Part shown: piece by piece, positions 17,199-25,632 of the stretch
Layout: each line of letters starts with the position of its first letter
How positions within the stretch are numbered: the first letter of the stretch is position 1
Origin: Solirubrobacteraceae bacterium
GTDB taxonomy: Bacteria > Actinomycetota > Thermoleophilia > Solirubrobacterales > Solirubrobacteraceae
Length of the DNA stretch: 64,000 nucleotides
Direction of reading: 5' to 3'
NCBI GenBank assembly: GCA_017882375.1
Contig: JADGPP010000002.1
Span: 35,256 to 99,255 of the forward strand
Position numbers and translations under genes: made by a program
Notes under the pieces: generated by a model
What the model saw: only the letters and a program-made list of their open reading frames with translations
Databases searched by the model: none
Told to the model about the DNA's origin: nothing

Positions 17199-19085
17199 AT
17201 GAGAAGACCCGTTCGTGCACATCAGTGGGTCGCGCTGGCGGCGATCACCGCCGCCGCGGCGGCGCTGCGGCTGATCCTGATCGGCAAGGTCGCACCGGAC
17301 CCCTTCTATGACGCAGCCGTGCGCAGCATGGGGCTGTCCTGGCACAACTTCTTCTTCGGCGCGTTCGAGCCCGGGGCGAGCGTGTCGATCGACAAGCCTC
17401 CGGTCGATCTGTGGCTGCAGGTCATCAGCGCGAAGGTGTTCGGCTTCTCCTCCACCACGCTGAAGCTTCCCGAGACCTTCGCCGGCATCGCCGCCGTGCC
17501 GCTGCTGTTCCTCGCCGTCAGGCGCATGTGGAGCACGACCGCCGGGCTGGCCGCGGCGGCGTCGCTGGCCGTCCTGCCGGTCGACGTGATCACCTCGCGC
17601 AGCGACACGATGGACTGCGTGATGATGATGCTGATCGTGCTCGCGCTGCTGTTGATCCTGCGCGCGTGCGACACGGGCCGCTCGCGCTGGCTGCTGGGCG
17701 GAGCGGCCGTGATGGGCCTGGCCTTCGATGTGAAGATCCTCGAGTCGCTGGTCGCGCTCCCGGCGCTGGCCGTGATCGCGCTGCTCGGCTTTCCGGCGCC
17801 GCGCGGGCGGCGGGTCCTGCATCTCGCGGCGGCCGGCGCGGTGTACGTCGTCGTCGCGCTGGCGTGGCTCACGGCCACCCTGCTCGTGCCCGCGCACGAC
17901 CGGCCGTGGGCGATCGGCGCGACAAACGGCAGCGCGTGGAACGCCGTGTTCGTGTTCAACGGCACCGAACGGCTCGGCGGCAAATCGCCTGAACCGCAGT
18001 TCACCGTCTACGAGCCGGGCCACAAGTACCCGGTCGCCACGCAGTCCCAGCGCGACCACATACCGATCGTCCCACCGTCGCCGACGCGCCTGCTGGCGCG
18101 CGTCGGCCCGCTCTCGGGCGAGCGCCTGGGGATGGAGCTGCTGGCCGCGCTGCTGCTCGGGATACCGGCGCTGCTGTGGGGCCTGCGCCGTCGCCGAGCC
18201 GCCGCAGATGGCGACGAGGACGAGGACGAGGCCGAGGCCGAGGACGATCAGGCCGAGCGGCGGCTGGGGCTCGCAGTCGCCGCGGGCCTGGGCGTCTGGC
18301 TGCTCACGGGGATCGTGCTGTTCAGCCACATGGCCCGGCTGCACCCGCGCTATGTCGAGGGTCTCGTGCCCGCGGTGGCCGCGACGCTCGGCATCGGCGC
18401 TGCGTGGGCCAGTGAAGCGCGCGGGCGAGCGCGGCTGGTCGTCCTCGCGCTGAGCCTCGCGGCGGTCGTCTTCTACGGCGAGCGACTGCTCTATGGCACG
18501 TCGGTGGAGTGGTGGATCACGCTCGCCGGTGCGCTGGGCGCGCTGGCGCTGGCGGCGCTGGCGAGATGGTCGGCTGTGCCGCAGGCGCTGCGCTCGCTGA
18601 TGGCGCCGTCGGGCGTGCTCGCGCTGACGCTCTGTGCAGTGCTCGCGATCTCCGTCGGCACCGACATCACATCGATCGACGGCCACGTCACCGACGCGGG
18701 CTACGTCGGCGCCCTGCCCCTGCAAGAGCAGCGCCTGGTGAGCAACTACCTGCGCGCCCACCAGGGCAGCGCCCGCTATGAGGTGGCTGCGCAGTCGGCC
18801 ACGCAGATCGGCTCGCTGATCGTGCAGGACGCGCGCCCGATCGTGATCCTCACCAGCTACGGCGCGCGCGTGTTCACGTCGGTCGACAAGCTCAAGCGGC
18901 TGATCGCCGCCGGCGAAGTCAAGTACGCCTTCCTGAACTCCCCCTGCCCGCACCGCTTCTCGCCGAAAAACCCCGCCTGCTCTGCGCCGGCGCTGTGGAT
19001 CCGCGAACACGCCACCGACGTATCGCGCAAGGCGGGGCTGGACCGCGGCAAGGTGCTCTGGCGGCTCCCCGGGGCGGCGCCGTGA
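17199..19085 (+). CDS. Membrane glycosyltransferase, ArnT/PMT (GT39/GT83) type
   Basis: DPFYDAAVRSMGLSWHNFFFGAFEPGASVSIDKPPVDLWLQ; multi-pass. Confidence 0.82.
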   Translation: MRRPVRAHQWVALAAITAAAAALRLILIGKVAPDPFYDAAVRSMGLSWHNFFFGAFEPGASVSIDKPPVDLWLQVISAKVFGFSSTTLKLPETFAGIAAVPLLFLAVRRMWSTTAGLAAAASLAVLPVDVITSRSDTMDCVMMMLIVLALLLILRACDTGRSRWLLGGAAVMGLAFDVKILESLVALPALAVIALLGFPAPRGRRVLHLAAAGAVYVVVALAWLTATLLVPAHDRPWAIGATNGSAWNAVFVFNGTERLGGKSPEPQFTVYEPGHKYPVATQSQRDHIPIVPPSPTRLLARVGPLSGERLGMELLAALLLGIPALLWGLRRRRAAADGDEDEDEAEAEDDQAERRLGLAVAAGLGVWLLTGIVLFSHMARLHPRYVEGLVPAVAATLGIGAAWASEARGRARLVVLALSLAAVVFYGERLLYGTSVEWWITLAGALGALALAALARWSAVPQALRSLMAPSGVLALTLCAVLAISVGTDITSIDGHVTDAGYVGALPLQEQRLVSNYLRAHQGSARYEVAAQSATQIGSLIVQDARPIVILTSYGARVFTSVDKLKRLIAAGEVKYAFLNSPCPHRFSPKNPACSAPALWIREHATDVSRKAGLDRGKVLWRLPGAAP

Positions 19086-20269
19086 GCGGCGCGCCGAGCG
19101 ATGGCTCGCTGCAGGCGCTCGTAGCGACGGCGCGCGCTTCGGGGCGCCTGGCGCTGGACACCGAGTTCGTCGGCGAGGGCCGCTACCGCACGCTGCTGTG
19201 CCTGATCCAGCTCGCCGTCGCCACGCACGACGGCGAGGACAAGCGCATCGAGGTGCTCGACCCGCTCGCCGACGGCTTCGACGGCGCGCCGCTGGCCGCG
19301 CTGCTGGCGGATCCCGATGTGGAGATCGTCGTCCACGCCGGGCGCCAGGACATCGCGCTCGCGCGCCGGGTGCTCGGCACGGAGGTGACCAACGTCTTCG
19401 ACACGCAGGTCGCCGCCGGCTTTGCCGGAATGGGCGCGCAGTCGTCGTATGAGTCGCTACTCAACGACGCGCTCGGCGTGCGCCTGGCAAAGAGCGCGAG
19501 CTTCACCCGCTGGGACGTGCGACCGCTGTCGGCCGAGCAGCTGGCATACGCGCGCGGCGATGTCGAGCACCTGCTGGCGCTCGCCGGCGAGCTGCAGCGC
19601 CGCCTGCACGAGCTCGGGCGCCTGGAGTGGGCGCGCGAGGAGTGCGCCGCGCTTGAACGCTCCAGCGACGAGCGCGACCTGCAGGCGGTCTTCGCGCGCC
19701 TGCCGCGGGTGCGCAACCTGACCCCCTCCGCCCGGCCGATCGCTCGCGCGCTGGTGCAGTGGCGCGAGGAGACCGCGGCGCGGCGCGATCGCCCTGTGCA
19801 GGGCGTGCTCGGCGACGCGGCGCTGATCGAGATCGCCAAGCGCAAACCGACCACGACCGCGCAGCTGGAGCAGATCCGCGGCTCCGGCGCGGCGAGCCTG
19901 CGCAAGCGTGGCGAGGAGCTCGTGGAGGTCGTTCGCCGCGCGCGTGAGTCCGCGCCCGAGCCGGCGCCAGCGGAGGCTCGCCCGCCCGCGCCCAGGCCCG
20001 AGGACGCACCGCTGATCGCCCTGGGCGAGGCGCTGCTGCGCGCGCGCGCTCGCGAAGCCGCGATCGCCTACGAGCTGCTCGCCGCGCGCGCCGATCTTCA
20101 GGCGATCGTCACGACGTGGCGCGCGGGCGGCGCGGAGGCCGACGTGCGCACGCTGCGCGGATGGCGGCGCGAGCTTGCAGGCGCCGAGCTGCTCGCGCTG
20201 CTGGGCGGGCGTGTATCGCTGTCGGTGCTCGACGGAAGCCTGCAGATCGCCGGGCCGGCGTCCGCCTGA
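19082..20269 (+). CDS. rnd: Ribonuclease D
   Basis: LALDTEFVGEGRYRTLLCLIQLA, VVHAGRQDIALAR, YARGDVEHLLAL plus HRDC-like region; GTG start at 19082. Confidence 0.9.
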   Translation: MSGAPSDGSLQALVATARASGRLALDTEFVGEGRYRTLLCLIQLAVATHDGEDKRIEVLDPLADGFDGAPLAALLADPDVEIVVHAGRQDIALARRVLGTEVTNVFDTQVAAGFAGMGAQSSYESLLNDALGVRLAKSASFTRWDVRPLSAEQLAYARGDVEHLLALAGELQRRLHELGRLEWAREECAALERSSDERDLQAVFARLPRVRNLTPSARPIARALVQWREETAARRDRPVQGVLGDAALIEIAKRKPTTTAQLEQIRGSGAASLRKRGEELVEVVRRARESAPEPAPAEARPPAPRPEDAPLIALGEALLRARAREAAIAYELLAARADLQAIVTTWRAGGAEADVRTLRGWRRELAGAELLALLGGRVSLSVLDGSLQIAGPASA

Positions 20270-20286
20270 GCGATCGGCGCGGGCGC

Positions 20287-21495
20287 CTATTTGATGTTGT
20301 TGTACACCGTGAACAGCGGCAGGTACATCGACACCACGATGAAGCCGACGATGCCACCGATCACGACGATCATTATCGGCTCGAGAATCGAGGTCAGCGC
20401 CTTCACGGAGGCTTCCACCTGATCCTCGTAGAACTCGGCGACCTTGTCGAGCATCGCGTCCAGCGCGCCGGTTTCCTCGCCGACGCCGACCATGTGTGTG
20501 ACCATCGTCGGGAAGATCGGCGCCTGCGCGAGCGGCGCGGCGATCGTGCCTCCACGCTTGACTGAGTCGATCACGCCCTCCATCGCCTCCTCGATGGCGA
20601 CGTTTCCTCCGGTCCGACCGGTGATGTCGAGCGCCAGCAGCAGCGGCACTCCGGCGCTTGTGAGCGATGACAGCGTGCGCGACCAGCGCGCCACGGCGAT
20701 CTGCTGAACGATCGTGCCGATCTTCATCGGTATGTGCAGGCGGAAGTGGTCCCATTGCGGACGGCCCCACGAGGACCTCTTCCACTTCAAGAAAGCGAAG
20801 GCCGTGCCCCCCGCCAGCAGAAAGATCAGCCACCAGTAGCCGGTCACGGCGTGCGAGAGGAACACCGACACCTTGGTGATCGAGGGCAGTTCGCCACCGA
20901 ATTGCTTGAAGACGCCCTCGAACACGGGCACGAGGAACGCCACGAGTGCCATCATCACGCCGACCGCGAAGATGATCACGAGCGTCGGATAGACCATCGC
21001 CGATTTGATCTGACGCCTCAGCGAGGCATCCTTCTCCAGCTGATCGGCGACGCGCATCAGCGCGCCTTCGAGCACGCCGCCGGCCTCACCGGCCTGCGTC
21101 ATCGCCACGAACAGCGGGCTGAAGACCTTCGGATGGCGCCGCATCGCGTCGCTCAGCGAGATCCCCGCCTCGACGTCCTTGCGCACCGCCACGAGGGTTT
21201 CCTTGAGGAACTTGCCCTCGGTCTGCTCCTCGAGCACGTACAGGGCGCGCAGGATGCTCATCCCCGAGGAGATCATCGTCGACAGCTGGCGCGAGAAGAC
21301 AGCCAGTTCGGTCGCCTTGACCGACTTCAGAAAGGACAGCTCGATCTCCCGCGAGGCGTGCTTGTCGGCGATCTCCAGGACGATCAGGCCGCGCTGCTTG
21401 AGCTGATCGGAGACCGCCTGCTTGGAGTCGGCCTCCAGTTCGCCGCGCGCCTTGACGCCGGCGAGGTCCATGGCCTTGAAGACGTACGTGCTCAT
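20287..21495 (-). CDS. pilC: Type IV pilus inner-membrane platform protein PilC
   Basis: AVFSRQLSTMISSGMSILRAL, GEAGGVLEGALMRVADQLEKD, GEETGALDAMLDKVAEFYEDQVE. Confidence 0.94.
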   Translation of the reverse strand: MSTYVFKAMDLAGVKARGELEADSKQAVSDQLKQRGLIVLEIADKHASREIELSFLKSVKATELAVFSRQLSTMISSGMSILRALYVLEEQTEGKFLKETLVAVRKDVEAGISLSDAMRRHPKVFSPLFVAMTQAGEAGGVLEGALMRVADQLEKDASLRRQIKSAMVYPTLVIIFAVGVMMALVAFLVPVFEGVFKQFGGELPSITKVSVFLSHAVTGYWWLIFLLAGGTAFAFLKWKRSSWGRPQWDHFRLHIPMKIGTIVQQIAVARWSRTLSSLTSAGVPLLLALDITGRTGGNVAIEEAMEGVIDSVKRGGTIAAPLAQAPIFPTMVTHMVGVGEETGALDAMLDKVAEFYEDQVEASVKALTSILEPIMIVVIGGIVGFIVVSMYLPLFTVYNNIK

Positions 21496-21507
21496 CGCGG
21501 GCGCTCC

Positions 21508-22605
21508 CTACGCCGCGGCACGCTGGCCGAGATTCAGTGTTGCGTCGCCGAGCAGGCGCCCGAGCTCCTCCGGGGTGGACGAGCGCGATTCGGCGAGCTT
21601 GCGGGTGATCTGCCCCTGGCGCACGAGCGTCGCCAGCGAGGAGTCCATCGTCTGCATGCCAGACGCCGAGCTGGTCTGCAGCACCGAGTAGATCTGGTGC
21701 GTCTTGCCCTCGCGGATCAGGTTGCGCACGGCCGGGTTGGGCACGAGCACCTCCGTCGCGACGACGCGGCTCGAGCCATCGGCGGTCGGCAGCAGCTGCT
21801 GGGTCATGATCCCCTGCAGCGCGACCGACAGCTGCACGCGGACCTGGCCCTGCTGGTGTGCGGGGAACACGTCGATGATGCGGTCGATCGTCTGCGCGGT
21901 GTCCTGCGTGTGCAGCGTCGCGAACACGAGGTGGCCGGTCTCGGCCGCCGTCAGGGCCGTGGAGATCGTCTCCAGGTCGCGCATCTCGCCGACGAGGATC
22001 ACGTCGGGGTCCTGGCGCAGCGCCGCCTTCAGCGCCTCGGAGAAGCTCTGCGCGTCAGAGCCCAGCTCGCGCTGGTTGACGAGGCACTTCTTGTGTCCGT
22101 GCAGGAACTCGATCGGGTCCTCGATCGTCATGATGTGCTCCTCGCGCGTGCTGTTGATCTCGTCGATCATCGCCGCCAGCGAGGTGGACTTGCCCGAGCC
22201 GGTCGGGCCGGTGACGAGCACGAAGCCGCGCGGCTTGCGCGTGAACTCGTGCACGACCGCCGGCAGGCCGAGCTCGTCGATCGAAGACAGGTTGAACGGG
22301 ATCAGGCGAAAGGCCGCGCCGATCGCGCCGCGCTGAAAGTAGGCGTTGACGCGAAAGCGCGCGTGGCCGGGGATCGAGTAGGCGAAGTCCAGCTGCCAGT
22401 CGGTCTCCAAGCGCTGACGCTGGTCGCCGGTGAGAATCGAGTAGATGATCTCGCGCGTGTCCGTCGAGGAGAGCTTTGGGTAGCTCTCCAGTGGCGTCAG
22501 GCGCCCGCGGACGCGTATCGTCGGGTGTGCGCCGGCGCTCAGGTGCAGGTCGGACGCCCGGCGCGAGACGACCTCCATCAGCAGATCTGCGAAATCTATG
22601 TCCAT
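21508..22605 (-). CDS. pilT: Type IV pilus retraction ATPase PilT
   Basis: VTGPTGSGKSTSLAAMID Walker A, EDPIEFLH, ALRQDPDVILVGEMRDLETI, ETGHLVFATLHT. Confidence 0.95.
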   Translation of the reverse strand: MDIDFADLLMEVVSRRASDLHLSAGAHPTIRVRGRLTPLESYPKLSSTDTREIIYSILTGDQRQRLETDWQLDFAYSIPGHARFRVNAYFQRGAIGAAFRLIPFNLSSIDELGLPAVVHEFTRKPRGFVLVTGPTGSGKSTSLAAMIDEINSTREEHIMTIEDPIEFLHGHKKCLVNQRELGSDAQSFSEALKAALRQDPDVILVGEMRDLETISTALTAAETGHLVFATLHTQDTAQTIDRIIDVFPAHQQGQVRVQLSVALQGIMTQQLLPTADGSSRVVATEVLVPNPAVRNLIREGKTHQIYSVLQTSSASGMQTMDSSLATLVRQGQITRKLAESRSSTPEELGRLLGDATLNLGQRAAA

Positions 22606-22748
22606 GGTCCGGCCCATCGGCCGCGCAGGCGCTCCCATCGCATCTCAGGCGCGCGACTGGACGAAAGTTCGAGCGCGGTTGAGAGATCGCTGCGCTGCTG
22701 CTATGCCGCGCGCCACGATCCGCGCAGTGCCCGCCCTGCGCGGCTGTC

Positions 22749-23570
22749 TCAGACAGGGCCGGCGCCGGCGCGCGCCGCTTGGCGCATCACCTCAAGCGGA
22801 GCCGGGCGCCCGGTCCACAGCGAGAAGCTCAGAGCCCCCTGGGCGACCAGCACCTCCAGACCGTCGCGCGTGCGCGCTCCGTGGCGTCTTGCGGCGCTCA
22901 ACAGCTCGGTGGCGCCCGCGCGGTAGACGAGGTCGACGACGAGCGGATACTCGCCGATCGCCCCCTGCGTGAGCCCGAGCTGCGCCAGCTCGTCATCCGC
23001 CGGCGCCAGGCCGACGGCGGTGCAGTTGACCAGCAGATCGGCGGCCTGCGGAAGTGCGACCGCGCGAGCGCCCAGATCGCGTGCCAGTTGCTCGGCGCGC
23101 TCTGGCGTGCGGTTGTAGATCGACACCTCATCCGCGCCCGCCTCGCGCAGCGCCCACACGACCGCGCGCGCGCTGCCTCCGGCGCCGAGCACGAGCGCGC
23201 GCTTGCCCGTCAGCGACTCGCCGATCGCATCGATCAGCCCCGGGGCATCGGTGTTCTCGGCAGCGATCGTGCCGTCGGCGGCGAGCGTCAGCGTGTTCGC
23301 CGCGCCGATCGCCTCGGCGACGGCGCTGGCGCTGTCGGCCAGCTTCAGCGCCGCCTGCTTGTGCGGGATCGTCACGTTGGCGCCGACGAAGCCCGATTGC
23401 GCGAGCGCGCGCGTGGTCGGCGCGAACAGCGACGGCGGCACCGGCAGGCGCTGGTAGCGCCAGTCGCCCATGCCCAGCGACTGGAGCGCCGCGTTGTGAA
23501 TCGCCGGCGAGCGGCTGTGCGCGACCGGCCAGCCGAGCACGCCCAGGCGCTTGACTACTTCTTCTTGCAC
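22749..23570 (-). CDS. aroE: Shikimate dehydrogenase
   Basis: LGWPVAHSRSPAIHNAAL, GANVTIPHKQAA, NTDAPGL, VLGAGGSARAVVWAL; GTG start overlapping mltG end. Confidence 0.94.
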   Translation of the reverse strand: MQEEVVKRLGVLGWPVAHSRSPAIHNAALQSLGMGDWRYQRLPVPPSLFAPTTRALAQSGFVGANVTIPHKQAALKLADSASAVAEAIGAANTLTLAADGTIAAENTDAPGLIDAIGESLTGKRALVLGAGGSARAVVWALREAGADEVSIYNRTPERAEQLARDLGARAVALPQAADLLVNCTAVGLAPADDELAQLGLTQGAIGEYPLVVDLVYRAGATELLSAARRHGARTRDGLEVLVAQGALSFSLWTGRPAPLEVMRQAARAGAGPV

Positions 23571-25222
23571 TTCGGGGGGTGCCCGCCGTTCTTCTTCACC
23601 GCCGCCTGGTAGGCGGCGACGTTCTTCTGGAACTGCGCGTAGGTGTCCGAGAAGGCCTGCTCGCCGCAGCCGTCGGCGCCGGCCACGTAGTAGAGGTAGT
23701 GCACATGCGCCGGATGCGCCGCGGCGTTGATCGACGCTTCTCCGGGATTTGAGATCGGCGTCGGCGGCAGGCCTTTGTGCGTGCGCGTGTTGTACGGCGA
23801 ATCGATCTTCAGCTGCGATTCGGTCAGTTCGCCGGTGTAGGTGGCGATCCCTTTCTGCAGCTCGACCGCGTAGTAGGTGGTCGCGTCGATCCCCAGCGGG
23901 ATGCCTTCGCGCAGTCGGTTGTAGATGACCGCCGCGATCAGCGGCCTGTCGTGGTCGGTCTGCGCCTCGCGCTCGATCATCGAGGCGACCGTCAGCAGCT
24001 GATACGGCGTCACTCCCAGGGCGCGTGCGCGACGCCTGTCGGCCGCGCTGAAGCGCTGATGAAATGCGGTCAGCTGCTCGTCGACCAGGCGCTTGACCGG
24101 CGCGCCCGCGCTCAGGTCGTACGTCGCCGGGAACAGGAACCCCTCGAGATCGTGCGTGCTCGCGGGCGCTCCGTAGTGGGCCGGGTCGAGCACGCGCGAG
24201 CGCTTGGTCGCGGCCAGATAGCTGCCCGTCAGCGCGTCTTCGTCGACGAGATCGGCGATCTGGCGGCGCGTGTAGCCCTCGGGGATCACCACCTTGACCG
24301 CGATCACGCGCGGCGGCGGCTTGCTCAGCGCGTCGATCGCCGCCGAGTAGCTCATGTCGCGCTTGAGCTGAAAGCGCCCGGAGTGCAGCGAGCTGCGCTT
24401 GCCCACCAGCAGCGCGCGCACGTCGAAGAAGAAGCCCGACGAGACGACGCCGTCGTGGGCGAGGATCGATCCGATCTTGCTCGAGCTCGAGCCCTTCGGG
24501 ATCGACACGATCACCCTCCCGCTGCCCGATCCCGCAAACGGCTGAAACAGCGAGACGAGAAACCACATGAGCACGATCGCCGCCGCCAGCGCGAGCAGCG
24601 CAGCGCCGCGTGCGCGCGTCAGGCGCCGGCCGCCGTGCCCTTTGCCGGGCTGTGAGCGACCGCCGCGACCACGCGGACCCCTGCCGCCTGAGCCGGCGCC
24701 CGCCAGGCGCCCGCCAGGCGCGCGCATGCGCTGGCCGACGACGAGATTCGCCGGCGGGGGCGCCGCTGGCAGCGCCGGCGCCGGGTCGGGCTCCCCTCCC
24801 ACCTCCCACGGCGGCCGCTCTTCCGGCGGCGGCTCGAGATCGTCGCGCTCGCCCTCGGGCTCGTCGTCATCGAGGTCGTCCTCGAACCCGCGATCGTCGA
24901 TGTCCGGTTCTGGCTGCGCCTGAACGGGCTCGGGCTCGTTGTGCTCGGGCGCGGCGACGGGCTCAGGATCGACTGGCGCGGCGGCGGGCTCGGGCACGTC
25001 CGCCCCGTGCACGGGCTCGGTCTGTGGCGGCTCGGACACAACCTCCGGCGCGTGCGGCGGGTCGGCCTGGACGGGATCGATCGGCTCGCTCACCGGCTCG
25101 GGCTGGACGGGGGTCTCCAGCCCCTCGCGCTCGGCGCGGTGGCGTTCGCGTTCGGAGCGATCATTCTCGCGTTCCTGCGCGGTGCGCTCGTGCGCTGGGC
25201 GTGATCGATTGCCGCGAGACAA
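23555..25222 (-). CDS. mltG: Endolytic murein transglycosylase MltG (YceG-like) with long disordered N-terminus
   Basis: VIPEGYTRRQIADLV, EGFLFPATYDLS, SMIEREAQTDHDRPLIAAVIYNRL, YNTRTHKGLPPTPISNPGEASINAA. Confidence 0.93.
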   Translation of the reverse strand: MSRGNRSRPAHERTAQERENDRSERERHRAEREGLETPVQPEPVSEPIDPVQADPPHAPEVVSEPPQTEPVHGADVPEPAAAPVDPEPVAAPEHNEPEPVQAQPEPDIDDRGFEDDLDDDEPEGERDDLEPPPEERPPWEVGGEPDPAPALPAAPPPANLVVGQRMRAPGGRLAGAGSGGRGPRGRGGRSQPGKGHGGRRLTRARGAALLALAAAIVLMWFLVSLFQPFAGSGSGRVIVSIPKGSSSSKIGSILAHDGVVSSGFFFDVRALLVGKRSSLHSGRFQLKRDMSYSAAIDALSKPPPRVIAVKVVIPEGYTRRQIADLVDEDALTGSYLAATKRSRVLDPAHYGAPASTHDLEGFLFPATYDLSAGAPVKRLVDEQLTAFHQRFSAADRRRARALGVTPYQLLTVASMIEREAQTDHDRPLIAAVIYNRLREGIPLGIDATTYYAVELQKGIATYTGELTESQLKIDSPYNTRTHKGLPPTPISNPGEASINAAAHPAHVHYLYYVAGADGCGEQAFSDTYAQFQKNVAAYQAAVKKNGGHPPKCKKK

Positions 25223-25233
25223 GAACTGAGACC

Positions 25234-25632
25234 TTAGTGTGCGCGCGCCGAGATCCAGCTCTCGAGCAGGTGTGCCGCCGCGCGCGAGTCCTCGCTCGCG
25301 CTCGAGGCGACGTCCAGGCGCTGGGCCATGCGCGTGGTGAAGCGCTCGTCATACATCTCGACCGGCACCTCGTCGCCCAGGCGCCGGGCAAGGCGCTGGG
25401 CGAACTCGCGCGTCTCGCGCGTCTGCTCGCTGTCGCCGCCGCGCAGCGACAGCGGCAGCCCGACGACCACGTGAGCGACCTCGCGCTCGGCCACCAGCCG
25501 CGCCAGCGCGAGCATCCCCCGGCGCGAACGCGGGCGCGGCACCGGCTCGATCGGCGTCACGATCGTTTCCGTCGGGTCGCTGACCGCGCAGCCGCACCGG
25601 GCGCTGCCGTAGTCCAGCGCAAGCACGCGCAT
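25234..25632 (-). CDS. ruvX: Putative pre-16S rRNA nuclease / Holliday junction resolvase YqgF
   Basis: VLALDYGSARCGCAVSDPT, VVGLPLSLRG, YDERFTTRMA. Confidence 0.92.
   Translation of the reverse strand: MRVLALDYGSARCGCAVSDPTETIVTPIEPVPRPRSRRGMLALARLVAEREVAHVVVGLPLSLRGGDSEQTRETREFAQRLARRLGDEVPVEMYDERFTTRMAQRLDVASSASEDSRAAAHLLESWISARAH

Noticed and set aside
17082-19010. 642-aa minus-strand ORF
   Set aside because: Antisense shadow of the membrane glycosyltransferase
20734-22926. 730-aa plus-strand ORF
   Set aside because: Antisense of pilC/pilT with Arg/His/Gln-rich composition; codon-bias artefact
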